Of a stretch of 64,000 bases of DNA, positions 51,390 to 62,379 are shown piece by piece (the first letter of the stretch is position 1; each line of letters starts with the position of its first letter). This DNA is from Closterium sp. NIES-65 (Eukaryota > Streptophyta > Zygnematophyceae > Desmidiales > Closteriaceae). The translations under genes and the position numbers were made by a program. The notes under the pieces are model-generated. The model was not told where the DNA came from and searched no databases. It saw only the letters and a program-made list of their open reading frames with translations. The stretch lies in NCBI GenBank assembly GCA_948144175.1, contig CANXME010002544.1, positions 124,001 to 188,000 of the forward strand. Direction: 5' to 3'.

Positions 51390-54300
51390 CTACTTCATGC
51401 TCATTCCACTCATGCGCACACAACGCCAATGAGGCTCATCTGCAAGCCTCTTGGTGAGGAAGTCTGCTGGCTGCTGGTGAGTCTTGATGTAGATCGGATT
51501 CACCGTCCCCGTCTTCACCTCCTTACGCAACCAGTGCCACTTGATACACATGTGCTTATTCAGCCCATGAAGCACAGCGTTCCTGGCCATCCCAAGAGCT
51601 CCTTTGCTATCACAAAACAGCGGCGTAGCAACCTTTTGCTCCTGGCCAATCTCCTCTAACAGCCTCCTCAGCCAAATCATCTCCTTCCCCCCATGGTACA
51701 TCGCCATGTAATCTGATACCACAGAAGAGAGTGCTGTCTCCGTCTGCTTCTTTGACCTCCAACTAACTGGTCCTCCTCCAACTACGCAGATGTATCCTCC
51801 CACTGATGAGGAATCCTCCTTCTCAGAGGCCCACGTAGCATCGGTAAAGCAAGTGAGAAAGAGCTTGCCTTCTCCAAGCCTCTCCCCCTTCTCTTTCAGC
51901 ACCTCAACCCCTTTCTGCTTCACCTGTGCAGATGCGGAGTATTGAACTCCAATGCTTGGGTGAGAGTTCAGATACTTCACCACACGCTCAGCTGCTTCCA
52001 CCTGCTCCTCTGATGGATTCTGCACCACCCTAGCCAGCTGCCCAACCGAGAAAGAGATGTCGGGCCTCGTGTCAACTGCCGCATACAAGAGGCTGCCCAC
52101 CAAGGACTGAAATTGCTGCTGCTCCTCGGCTTCAACCCCTTGATCCTCTGCAGCTTTCACAAGTTTGAATTCTGCTGGCAGGGGAGTTGCAACCTTGCGC
52201 TCATTCTCAATTCCGTACTTCTCCCCAAGCTCCTTGATGAAATTCTCCTGGTGCAGCTTCAACCACCTGTGATCCAGATCCCTCTCCACGTGCATCCCGA
52301 GGTAGTAATTTACCTCCCCAAGGTTCTTGCACTTGAAATTCTCCATGAGCTGCTGCTGCACCTTCTGGATCTCCTTCATGCTGCTGCTAAAGAGAAGAAT
52401 GTCGTCCACATAGACCAGAAACAGCACCAGCTTCCCCCCCTCCCCCTTGAGAAAGAGGCTCTCATCACAGCTGCTGGTCCTGAATCCCATCTCCTCTAAA
52501 ACAGCTGCCAACTTCTGGTACCAGCAGCGTGGCGCCTGCTTCAAGCCGTAGATGGACTTTTTCAGCTTGCACACCCTGCCCGTACCATCCTCATACCCAG
52601 GTGGCTGCGTCATGAACACCTCCTCCTCTAAAATCCCGTTGAGAAATGCCGTTGATATGTCCATCTGGATAATGAACTTCCCACTAACGGCTGCATCTGC
52701 CAACAAGACACGAAGGGTAGGGGGTTTGGCAGTGGGAGCAAAGATCTCATTGAAGTCCCGCTTCTCCTTCTGCATAAACCCCTTAGCCACCAACCTACTC
52801 TTGTAGATGGTGACCTGCCCCTTGTCCTCAGTCTTGATCCTTAGCACCCATTTGCATTTTACCGCTTTCTTTCCCTCAGGCAGCACCACTAGTTCCCAAG
52901 TCCCATTCTCCAGCAGGCTCTGGTACTCAGCATCCCTAGAAGCTAGCCATTTGTCCCTATCTGGTCTAGCTAATGCCTCCTCCATGCTAGCTGGTTCCTC
53001 TGGTGCAGGGGCAAGAAAACAGTACGCAGGTTCATCCTCCTCATCCGGGTCATAGCCATGCGGTAGAATCAGCAATGCCTCCTGAGTCCTAAGCTGCTGC
53101 TCCGCTACATCAGCTCCTGCAGTCAGCTTCTTAGTAGCCATATGGGTACGTCCTGGCCTGGAGGCGGGTGTCTCCCATCCCTTCATAACGACACCCTTCG
53201 GCTTCTTAGTTTTTCCCAGTTGCTGCTCTCCTCCTTCAGATCCAGCAGCTCCACTAGTGCTACCGCTAGTCTCCTCACCATCACCTCCACCAGCAGGTGC
53301 CTCCTGCACCTTCTCTTTATCACCACCCTCTGCAGCTGCCTCCTCTCCCTCCTCCCACACACTAGGAGTCAGGTCCAGCTGCATGGTGATCTGCTCCATT
53401 TGCTGGGACACCCTAGCCTCCGGCTGTTTCTCCCAGCTCCCATACATCATGCCCTCAACAAACTTCACATCCCTGCTCTCAAACCACACACCCTTGGAAG
53501 GTTCCCACAGCAGCCATCCCTTGCTTTCAGCAGCCAGCCCCAAATGCACACACCAGATTGCACTCGCCCCCAACTTACTGCGGTAGGTCTTGGGGACGTG
53601 GGCGACTGTCATGCAACCGAACACCCTCAGCATGTCCACCGGCGGCTTCCTCCCAAGCCACCTCTCCAACGGCACCCACGAGTCATCCCCAACCTTTGTG
53701 AGTACCCTGTTCCTAGCGACGGTAGCGTGCCGAACAGCATGGGGCCACATCAAGTTGCCCAGCCCAGATTCTATGAGCAGCGCCCTAGCTGTCTCCAGAA
53801 TTGTCCGGTTCGCCCGTTCTGCTACACCGTTAGACTGTGGGGTGTTAGCCGTGGTCAGCTCTCTCTGGATACCCCGCTTCTTGAGCCAGGACGTCATCTC
53901 AGCTCCAAGGAACTCACCACCCTGATCTGTCCTAATCCGCTTCACCACACACTCCGCTTGCTTCTCCACGAACGGCAGCCAATCGTCCCGAATCGTGGAG
54001 GTGGCGTGATCTTTTTGCTTCAGCGGATACGCCCACATTAGCCTGCTCCAGTCATCCACTATGGTTAGGAAGTACCGCTCCCCCTTGTGCCCTTGCACCG
54101 GCAGCGGCCCCACCAAGTCCATGTGGACCAGCTCCAACGGCTTTTTGCTCTTGCCAGCCACACTATGGAAGGGGAAACGGGTGAACTTTGAAAGGAGGCA
54201 AATTTCACAGTTATCATCGGGTGGTGGTCCGTTCAGCTTCAAGCCCTTAACGGCTCCATCCTTCTCCAGCTGCTTCAGCAAAGGCATTGCCACATGCCCC

Positions 54301-55970
54301 AAACGTCGGTGTGCAGTTGCCCAATCCGTCTCCCCAGATCTGGCCGACACTTTTACACCAACCCCTCCAACGGCGTTGCACTTCCCTGGGATGCAGACCT
54401 CTCTCCAGCCTGCCCCCCACCATGCCACGCCAACGCCGGCAGATGCCACATGGATCTGTACACGTCCGTACTCTCGTGCAGATCCCAAAGCACCCGATTG
54501 CCCAGCTGCCCCTTGTAAGTGCGTGCCCCATCCGTGCTAGTGCTCACCCCAGCCTTGCCAAGCTTACGGAGGGAGATGAGGTTGGCCTTGAGTTCAGGAA
54601 CAAGGAGAACGTCGTGCAGCACCACCGGCTTGCCATCTGCTCCCTTAAACGCAGCTCGTCCCGCACCAGCCACCTTCACCGCGTGTCCAGAGGCGGAGCA
54701 CACCTCGTTGATCGGTGCAGCTTGTACGTGGTCCAGTAGGTCTTTTCGCGGCGTCATTGTCCAAGCAGCGCCCGTGTCCAACACCCAATAATCCAGGGGG
54801 TGCAGCTCTGCTCCAACCTTGGCAGAGGCGTCTCCTTGCTCCCCCTTGTGTCCCATATGGAAGAATTGGCCCGCGGTGCGCTCCTTCTTCTTCTCCGCAC
54901 CACCGTTGCCCTTCGGGTTGTTGTCGGACGAATCAGCGACCATGTTGGCGCCGTTTTTCTGGTTCCTCCGCGCGCCGCCATCCTGGTGACGATTCTGGGG
55001 GGTCCATCCATCGGGTTTCTTATAGCACAAAAACCAGGGGTGCCCTTCCTTCTCACAATACCAGCAACTCCCTTTCATTTTGCCACTAGCACCCGAGTTG
55101 CCCCCACGTCCAGATATCGCACCGCGACCCCAACCGGTACCTCCTTGTTGGTTGTTGGAGTCGTCGTCTTTCTTTGCACCGCGTCCAGCACCACCGAAGC
55201 CACGTCCTTTGGCACGTCGGCTCGCTTGCATCCCGTAGCCGCTGCTGCCGTCGTCTCCACCCCTCAGTTGACGGCGACGGAAGTCCTCCTCTAGAATCTT
55301 TGTCCGCACCCACTCGAGTGTCCACGAGCTCTGGTTCTGCGGCAGGCTCAATCCGCTCGTGAATTGAAGCCACGATTCCGGCAGCAGCGAGAGCATCTTC
55401 AGGCACTTGGTCTGCTCCGGGTAGGTGATTCCCGCGGTCGCCAACTTCGCCTAGAGGTCGCGCAATTTATCTATGACAGGTTGCACCGGCTCTCCCTCGC
55501 TCAGGCGCAACGCGGACAGCTCCCTCTCCAGCATCAATGTTGCAACAACGGAGGTCGGGGCATGCAGCTCCTTCAACACGGTCCACGCCTTTGGACCGCA
55601 CTCAACCTCCGGCAGCAGGTGCATGACGTGGTGACGCTGGTTCAGCTCCAAACTCTGCGACATCAAGTAGTAGCCAGCCGAGGCGCGCTCGTCCCAATCT
55701 TCCTGAAGGGCGGGGTCACTCGGTCTAGGCTCCTCCCTAATCATTAGTTTCAAGCAAACCGATCTGACGGAAATAAAGTTGCATTTTCCAGGCCCAATCA
55801 CCATAACCCTCACCATTGAACTTCTCGACGGTGAAGTTTTTCAGCACCTCCTTGATCAGCGAGCCCTGGCTTGTTCGCGCTCCCCTTGGCGCAGAAACAC
55901 CAGAATCTTGGCTGCCGCTACGATCTTGGGCTGAAGATTCACCAGCTACCGCCGAGGTGTTGCCCGCCAT
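51390..55970 (-). pseudogene. R1-g gag-pol (two frameshifts, one stop)
   Basis: The ATG is at 55970. A one-base insertion (TTTCAAGCAAACC, near 55751) shifts Gag after about 73 codons; TAG replaces the Tyr codon in DLYAKLATAG (55450-55452). From there the frame is open with knuckle, protease DTGA and pre-integrase to near 54380, where a one-base loss (GCACTTCCCTGGG) shifts it again. From 54488 to 51390 an uninterrupted frame covers integrase (HRRLGH, CEIC, RTDQGGEF, AERANR), reverse transcriptase with YVDD, and RNase H. The first two lesions are also in R1-h. Confidence 0.93.
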
Positions 55971-56016
55971 AGCTACCTATATCGAGGATCACTATAACGC
56001 AGCTCTGATACCAGCT

Positions 56017-57062
56017 TGTTGGTGTAAGGGCCTAATAAACTCAAGCTATTAAGACTTTATCAAACTTAAAACCTCTCCTCGGGGTCACCTCCAAGGGTCC
56101 TTGGGTGCGTGGTACAAGACCAGCCCCTATCCTCGTGTCCGAGTTTGTAGAGAGAGGGATCAAGGGGGACTTAGTCAAAACAGCAAGAGTACCTTGAACG
56201 TCGCGCAGCGTATCATGCAGACAATAAATCGGATTAAGCTGAGAATTCCCTATATCGAAGCTCACTCTAAGAGCTTTAAAATAAGCCAAGTTGCCTCGCG
56301 AAAAGTTCTGCCATTATGAAGTTATGGCTCGGACAGCGTTAGCCTAGCGTTGGACTGCTAGCGTACTAGCGTTGACTCGGGTAGCATTCCGCCGTCGCAC
56401 CGCGTAGAAACGAAATTCCAGGAAGGGAGGAATTCGCTTGAATCAATTTCACTATATTCAGGTACAAACAGAGAAGGAATAAATAGCTCTAGCTAGCAAG
56501 GACCTTGGGAATCAACCTGGGAACAACCAGGGATGATCCCAAATAATTCCAAGCAACAGAACCAATCTGGCTGGACAAAATAGCAGGTGGTAGGTTGGTG
56601 AACAACCTCTGGTTCTGTTTTTTCAACCTGGGAAAACAACAACCAGGTTCAGGTCCTAAAAACAGAACCTGTTTTGTCTTTGCCCAACCAGCCAAATGCT
56701 GGTTCCGCTGGTTTCCCCTGGCCCTGTAGCATGCAGATACAGACAAACAACATCCAACCTTCACCTAAATTGTACCCCTATAGTGCCTGCCCTGCTACAC
56801 TATAGTCAACCAAACAAAACAGTACAATTTCGAGTTGAATACAACTGAATCTGCGCAATCAAGTAAGCCGAACCCCAAAGCTTCCATCTTGGGCTCCTTT
56901 GCAAGCTCGTCCTTTTTGCTTGTACTGTTCATAGTGCGTACAATGTTATGCCGAAGCGCACATTGTGCGAGTACCTGCAAATGCTTCAAGCGAAAATTGC
57001 GAAAGCAAACAAATACCCGAACATACCATTCACACGCAAATGCATTCGCACACGCATATTCG
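56017..57062 (-). repeat. 5' LTR of R1-g, truncated (1,046 bp)
   Basis: It is canonical at the inner end; the outer end stops in CACACGCATATTCG and passes into R1-h pol (CACCTTCTGG), so LTR positions 1 to about 48 are deleted. Confidence 0.93.
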
Positions 57063-60000
57063 CACCTTCTGGATCTCCTTCATGCTGCTGCTAAAGAGAA
57101 GAATGTCGTCCACATAGACCAGAAACAGCACCAGCTTCTCCCCCTCCCCCTTGAGAAAGAGGCTCTCATCACAGCTGCTGGTCCTGAATCCCATCTCCTC
57201 AAAAACAGCTGCCAACTTCTGGTACCAGCAGCGTGTCGCCTGCTTCAAGCCGTAGATGGACTTTTTCAGCTTGCACACCCTGCCCGTACCATCCTCATAC
57301 CCAGGTGGCTGCGTCATGAACACCTCCTCCTCTAAAATCCCGTTGAGAAATGCCGTTGATATGTCCATCTGGATAATGAACTTCCCACTAACGGCTGCAT
57401 CTGCCAACAAGACACGAAGGGTAGGGGGTTTGGCAGTGGGAGCAAAGATCTCATTGAAGTCCCGCTTCTCCTTCTGCATAAACCCCTTAGCCACCAACCT
57501 ACTCTTGTAGATGGTGACTTGCCCCTTGTCGTCAGTCTTGATCCTTAGCACCCACTTGCATTTTACCGCTTTCTTTCCCTCAAGCAGCACCACTAGTTCC
57601 CAAGTCCCATTCTCCAGCAGGCTCTGGTACTCAGCATCCCTAGAAGCTAGCCATTTGTCCCTATCTGGTCTAGCTGATGCCTCCTCCATGCTAGCTGGTT
57701 CCTCTGGTGCAGGGGCAAGAAAACAGTACGCAGGTTCATCCTCCTCATCCGGGTCATAGCCATGCGGTAGAATCAGCAATGCCTCCTGAGTCCTAAGCTG
57801 CTGCTCCGCTACATCAGCTCATGCAGTCAGCTTCTTAGTAGCCATACGGGTACGTCCTGGCCTGGAGACGGGTGTCTCCCATCCCTTCATAACGACACCC
57901 TTCGGCTTCTTAGTTTTTCCCTGTTGCTGCTCTCATCCCTCGGATCCAGCAGCTCCACTAGTGCTACCGCTAGTCTCCACACCATCACCTCCACCAGCAG
58001 GTGCCTCCTGCACCTTCTCTTTATCACCACCCTCTGCAGCTGCCTTCTCTCCCTCCTCCCACACACTAGGAGTCAGGTCCAGCTGCATGGTGATCTGCTC
58101 CATTTGCTGGGACACCCTGGCCTCCGGCTGTTTCTCCCAGCTCCCATACATCACGCCCTCAACAAACTTCACATCCCTGCTGTCAAACAACACACCCTTG
58201 GAAGGTTCCCACAGCAGCCATCCCTTGCTTTCAGCAGCCAGCCCCAAATGCACACACCAGATTGCACTCGCCCCCAACTTACTGCGGTAGGTCTTGGGGA
58301 CGTGGGCGACTGCCATGCAACCGAACACCCTCAGCATGTCCACCGGCGGCTTCCTCCCAAGCCACCTCTCCAACGGCACCCACGAGTCATCCCCAACCTT
58401 TGTGAGTACCCTGTTCCTAGCGACGGTAGCGTGCCGAACAGCATGGGGCCACATCAAGTTGCCCAGCCCAGATTCTATGAGCAGCGCCCTAGCTGTCTCC
58501 AGAATTGTCCGGTTCGCCCGTTCTGCTACACCGTTAGACTGTGGGGTGTAAGCCGTGGTCAGCTCCCTCTGGATACCCCGCTTCTTGAGCCAGGACGTCA
58601 TCTCAGCTCCAAGGAACTCACCACCCCGATCTGTCCTAATCCGCTTCACCACACACTCCGCTTGCTTCTCCACGAACGGCAGCCAATCGTCCCGAATCGT
58701 GGAGGCGGCGTGATCTTTCTGCTTCAGCGGATACGCCCACATTAGCCTGCTCCAGTCATCCACTATGGTTAGGAAGTACCGCTCCCCCTTGTGCCCTTGC
58801 ACCGGCAGCGGCCCCACCAAGTCCATGTGGACCAGCTCGAGCGGCTTTTTGCTCTTGCGAGCCACACTATGGAAGGGGAAACGGGTGAACTTTGAAAGGA
58901 GGCAAATTTCACAGTTATCATCGGGTGGTGGTCCGTTCAGCTTCAAGCCCTTAACGGCTCCATCCTTCTCCAGCTGCTTCAGCAAAGGCATTGCCACATG
59001 CCCCAAACGTCGGTGTGCAGTTGCCCAATCCGTCTCCCCAGATCTGGCCGACACTTTTACACCAACCCCTCCAACGGCGTTGCACTCCCCCTGGGATGCA
59101 GACCTCTCTCCAGCTTGCCCCCCACCATGCCACGCCAACGCCGGCAGATGCCATATGGATCTGTACACGTCCGTACTCTCGTGCAGATCCCAAAGCACCC
59201 GATTGCCCAGCTGCCCCTTGTAAGTGCGTGCCCCATCCGTGCTAGTGCTCACCCCAGCCTTGCCAAGCTTACGGAGGGAGATGAGGTTGGCCTTGAGTTC
59301 AGGAACAAGGAGAACGTCGTGCAGCACCACCGGCTTGCCATCTGCTCCCTTAAACGCAGCTCGTCCCGCACCAGCCACCTTCAGCGCGTGTCCAGAGGCG
59401 GAGCACACCTCGTTGATCGGTGCAGCTTGTACGTGGTCCAATAGGTCTTTTCGCGGCGTCATTGTCCAAGCAGCGCCCGTGTCCAACACCCAATAATCCA
59501 GGGGGTGCAGCTCTGCTCCAACCTTGGCAGAGGCGTCTCCTTGCTCCCCCTTGTGTCCCATATGGAAGAATTGGCCCGCGGTGCGCTCCTTCTTGTTCTC
59601 CGCACCGCCGTTGCCCTTCGGGTTGTTGTCGGACGAATCAGCGACCATATTGGCGCCGTTTTTCTGGTTCCTCCGCGCGCCGCCATCCTGGTGACGATTC
59701 TGGGGGGTCCATCCATCGGGTTTCTTATAGCACAAAAACCAGGGGTGCCCTTCCTTCTCACAATACCAGCAACTCCCTTTCATTTTGCCACTAGCACCCC
59801 CACGTCCAGATTTCGCACCGCGACCCCAACCGGTACCTCCTTGTTGGTTGTTGGAGTCGTCGTCTTTCTTTGCACCGCGTCCAGCACCACCGAAGCCACG
59901 TCCTTTGCCACGTCGGCTCGCTTGCATCCCGTAGCCGCTGCTGCCGTCGTCTCCACCCCTCAGGTGACGGCGACGGAGGTCCTCCTCTAGAATCTTTGTC

Positions 60001-60485
60001 CGCACCCACTCGAGTGTCCACGAGATCTGGTTCTGCGGCAGGCTCAATCCGCTCGTGAATTGAAGCCACGATTCCGGCAGCAGCGAGAGCATCTTCAGGC
60101 ACTTGGTCTGCTCCGGGTAGGTGATTCCCGCGGTCGCCAACTTCGCCTAGAGGTCGCGCAATTTATCTAGAGCAGGTTGCACCGGCTCTCCCTCGCTCAG
60201 GCGCAACGCGGACAGCTCCCTCTCCAGCATCAATGTTGCAACAACAGAGGTCGGGGCGTGCAGCTCCTTCAACACGGTCCATGCCTTTGAACCGCACTCA
60301 ACCTCCGGCAGCAGATGCATGACGTGGTACCGCTGGTTCAGCTCCAAACTCTGCGACATCAAGTAGTAGCCAGCCGAGGCGCGCTCGTCCCAATCTTCCT
60401 GAAGGGCGGGGTCACTCGGTCTAGGCTCCTCCCTAATCATTAGTTTCAAGCAAACCGATCTGACGGAAATAAAGTTGCATTTTCC
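57063..60485 (-). pseudogene. R1-h gag-pol remnant (RNase H and both LTRs lost)
   Basis: It runs from Gag (KMQLYFRQI at 60485) to reverse transcriptase (MKEIQKV at 57063). It carries the same Gag insertion (TTTCAAGCAAACC, near 60447) and the same TAG (60147-60149) as R1-g. A 735-codon frame from 60140 to 57933 holds knuckle, protease, pre-integrase and integrase. It ends at TGA in the GGEQQ linker (near 57933), followed by a second TGA (near 57822). Reverse transcriptase with YVDD is open from 57779. Its ends are fused to LTR fragments on both sides. Confidence 0.92.
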
Positions 60486-60773
60486 AGTACAATTTCGAGT
60501 TGGATAGAACTGAATCTGCGCAATCAAGAAAGCCGAACCCCAAAGCTTCCATCTTGGGTTCCTTTGCAAGCTCGTCCTCTTTGCTTGTACCGTTCATAGT
60601 GCGTACAATGTTATGCCGAAGCGCACATTGTGCGAGTACCTGCAAATGCTTCAAGCGAAAATTGCGAAAGCAAACAAACACCCGAACATACCATTCACAT
60701 GCAAATGCATTCGCACACGCATAGTCGTACAAACAGACGGCAGGATGTCGTCCAATGTCAATTTGCACCCAAC
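60486..60773 (-). repeat. R1 LTR fragment (LTR positions 1 to about 288)
   Basis: It starts at TACAATTTCGAGTTGG, joined to gag of R1-h, and ends TTGCACCCAAC one base short of the LTR terminus, joined to pol of R1-i. No target duplication is seen. Confidence 0.92.
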
Positions 60774-61244
60774 GGTCCGTTCAGCTTCAAGCCCTTAACG
60801 GCTCCATCCTTCTCCAGCTGCTTCAGCAAAGGCATTGCCACATGCCCCAAACGTCGGTGTGCAGTTGCCCAATCCGTCTCCCCAGATCTGGCCGACACTT
60901 TCACACCAACCCCTCCAACGGCATTGCACTCCCCCTGGGATGCAGACCCCTCTCCAGCCTGCCCCCCACCGTGCCAATGCCGGCAGCTGCCACATGGATC
61001 TGTACACGTCCGTACTCTCGTGCAGATCCCAAAGCACCCGATTGCCCAGCTGCCCCTTATAACTGCGTGCCCCATCCGTGTTAGTGCTCACCCCAGCCTT
61101 GCCAAGCTTACAGAGGGAGATGAGGTTGGCCTTGAGTTCAGGAACAAGGAGAACGTCGTGCACCACCACCGGCTTGCCATCCGCTCCCTTAAACGCAGCT
61201 CGTCCCACACCAGCCACCTTCAGCGCATGTCCAGAGGCAGAGCA
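60774..61244 (-). pseudogene. R1-i pre-integrase fragment
   Basis: On the minus strand it reads VLLVPELKANLISLCKLGKA, STNTDGARSYKGQLGNRVLW, HESTDVYRS, then HRRLGHVAMPLLKQLE up to LKLNGP. A small deletion shortens the ALAWHGGGQAG segment. Subfamily variants (QLGNR, ESTDVYRS) match R1-g and R1-h. It is interrupted at 61244 by R1-j; the rest should lie right of the window. Confidence 0.88.
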
Positions 61245-62337
61245 TGTTGGTGTAAGGGCCTAATAAACTCAAGCTATTAAGACTTTATCAAACTTAAAAC
61301 CTCTCCTCGGGGTCACCTCCAAGGGTCCTTAGGTGCCTGGTACAAGACCAGCCCCTATCCTCGGGTCCGAGTTTGTAGAGAGAGGGATCAAGAGGGACTT
61401 AGTCAAAACAGCAAGAGTACCTTGAACGTCGCGCAGCGTATCGTGCAGACCGTAGATCGGATTAAGCTGAGAATTTACTATATCGAAGCTCACTCTATGA
61501 GCTTTAAAATAAGCCAAGTTGCGTTGCGAAAAAATTTGCCATTACGAAGTTATGGCTCGGACAGCGTTAGCCTAGCGTTGGAGTGCTAGCGTACTAGCGT
61601 TGACTCGGGTAGCATTCCGCCGTCGCACCGCGTAGAAAGGAAATTCCAGCAAGGAAGGAATTCGCTGGAATCAATTTCACTATATTCAGGTGCAAACAGA
61701 GAAGGAATAAATAGCTCTAGCTAGCAAATACCTTGGGAATCAACCTGGGAACAACCAGGGATGATCCTTAATAATTCCAAGCAACAGAACCAACCTGGCT
61801 GGACAAAATAGCAGGTGGTAGGTTGGTGAACAACCTCTGGTTCTGTTTTTCCAACCTGGGAAAACAACAACCAGGTTCAGGTCCTAAAAACAGAACCTGT
61901 TTTGTCTTTGCCCAACCAGCCAAATGCTGGTTCCGCTGGTTTCCCCTGGCCCTGTAGCATGCAGATACAGACAAACAACATCCAACCTTCACCTAAATTG
62001 TACCCCTATAGTGCCTGCCCTGCTACACTATAGTCAACCAAACAAAACAGTACAATTTCGAGTTGGATAGAACTGAATCTGCGCAATCAAGTAAGCCGAA
62101 CCGTAAAGCTTCCATCTTGGGTTCCTTTGCGAGCTCGTCCTTTCTGCTTGTACTGTTCATAGCGCGTACAATGTTATGCCGAAGCGCACATTGTGCGAGT
62201 ACCTGCAAATGCTTCAAGCGAAAATTGCGAAAGCAAACAAACACAAGAAGATACCATTCATACGCAAATGCATTCGCACACGCATACTCGTACAAACAGA
62301 CGGCAGGATGTTGTGCAATGTGAATTTGCACCCAACA
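61245..62337 (-). repeat. 3' LTR of R1-j (1,093 bp)
   Basis: It has canonical ends and length; its private substitutions (for example GCGTTGCGAAAAAATTTG near 61522) distinguish it from R1-f. Confidence 0.95.
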
Positions 62338-62379
62338 CTCTCCCCCTCAGCCTGCCGGCTGCATCCCCATCATTCCATA

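Larger units (their letters stand above)
50255..57062 (-). mobile_element. R1-g, near-full R1 copy in tandem with R1-e
   Basis: It comprises the 3' LTR (shared, 50255-51347), pol and gag, primer-binding site (56002-56013) and 5' LTR (56017-57062, missing its first about 48 bases). The lost LTR end is fused to reverse transcriptase of R1-h. Confidence 0.93.
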
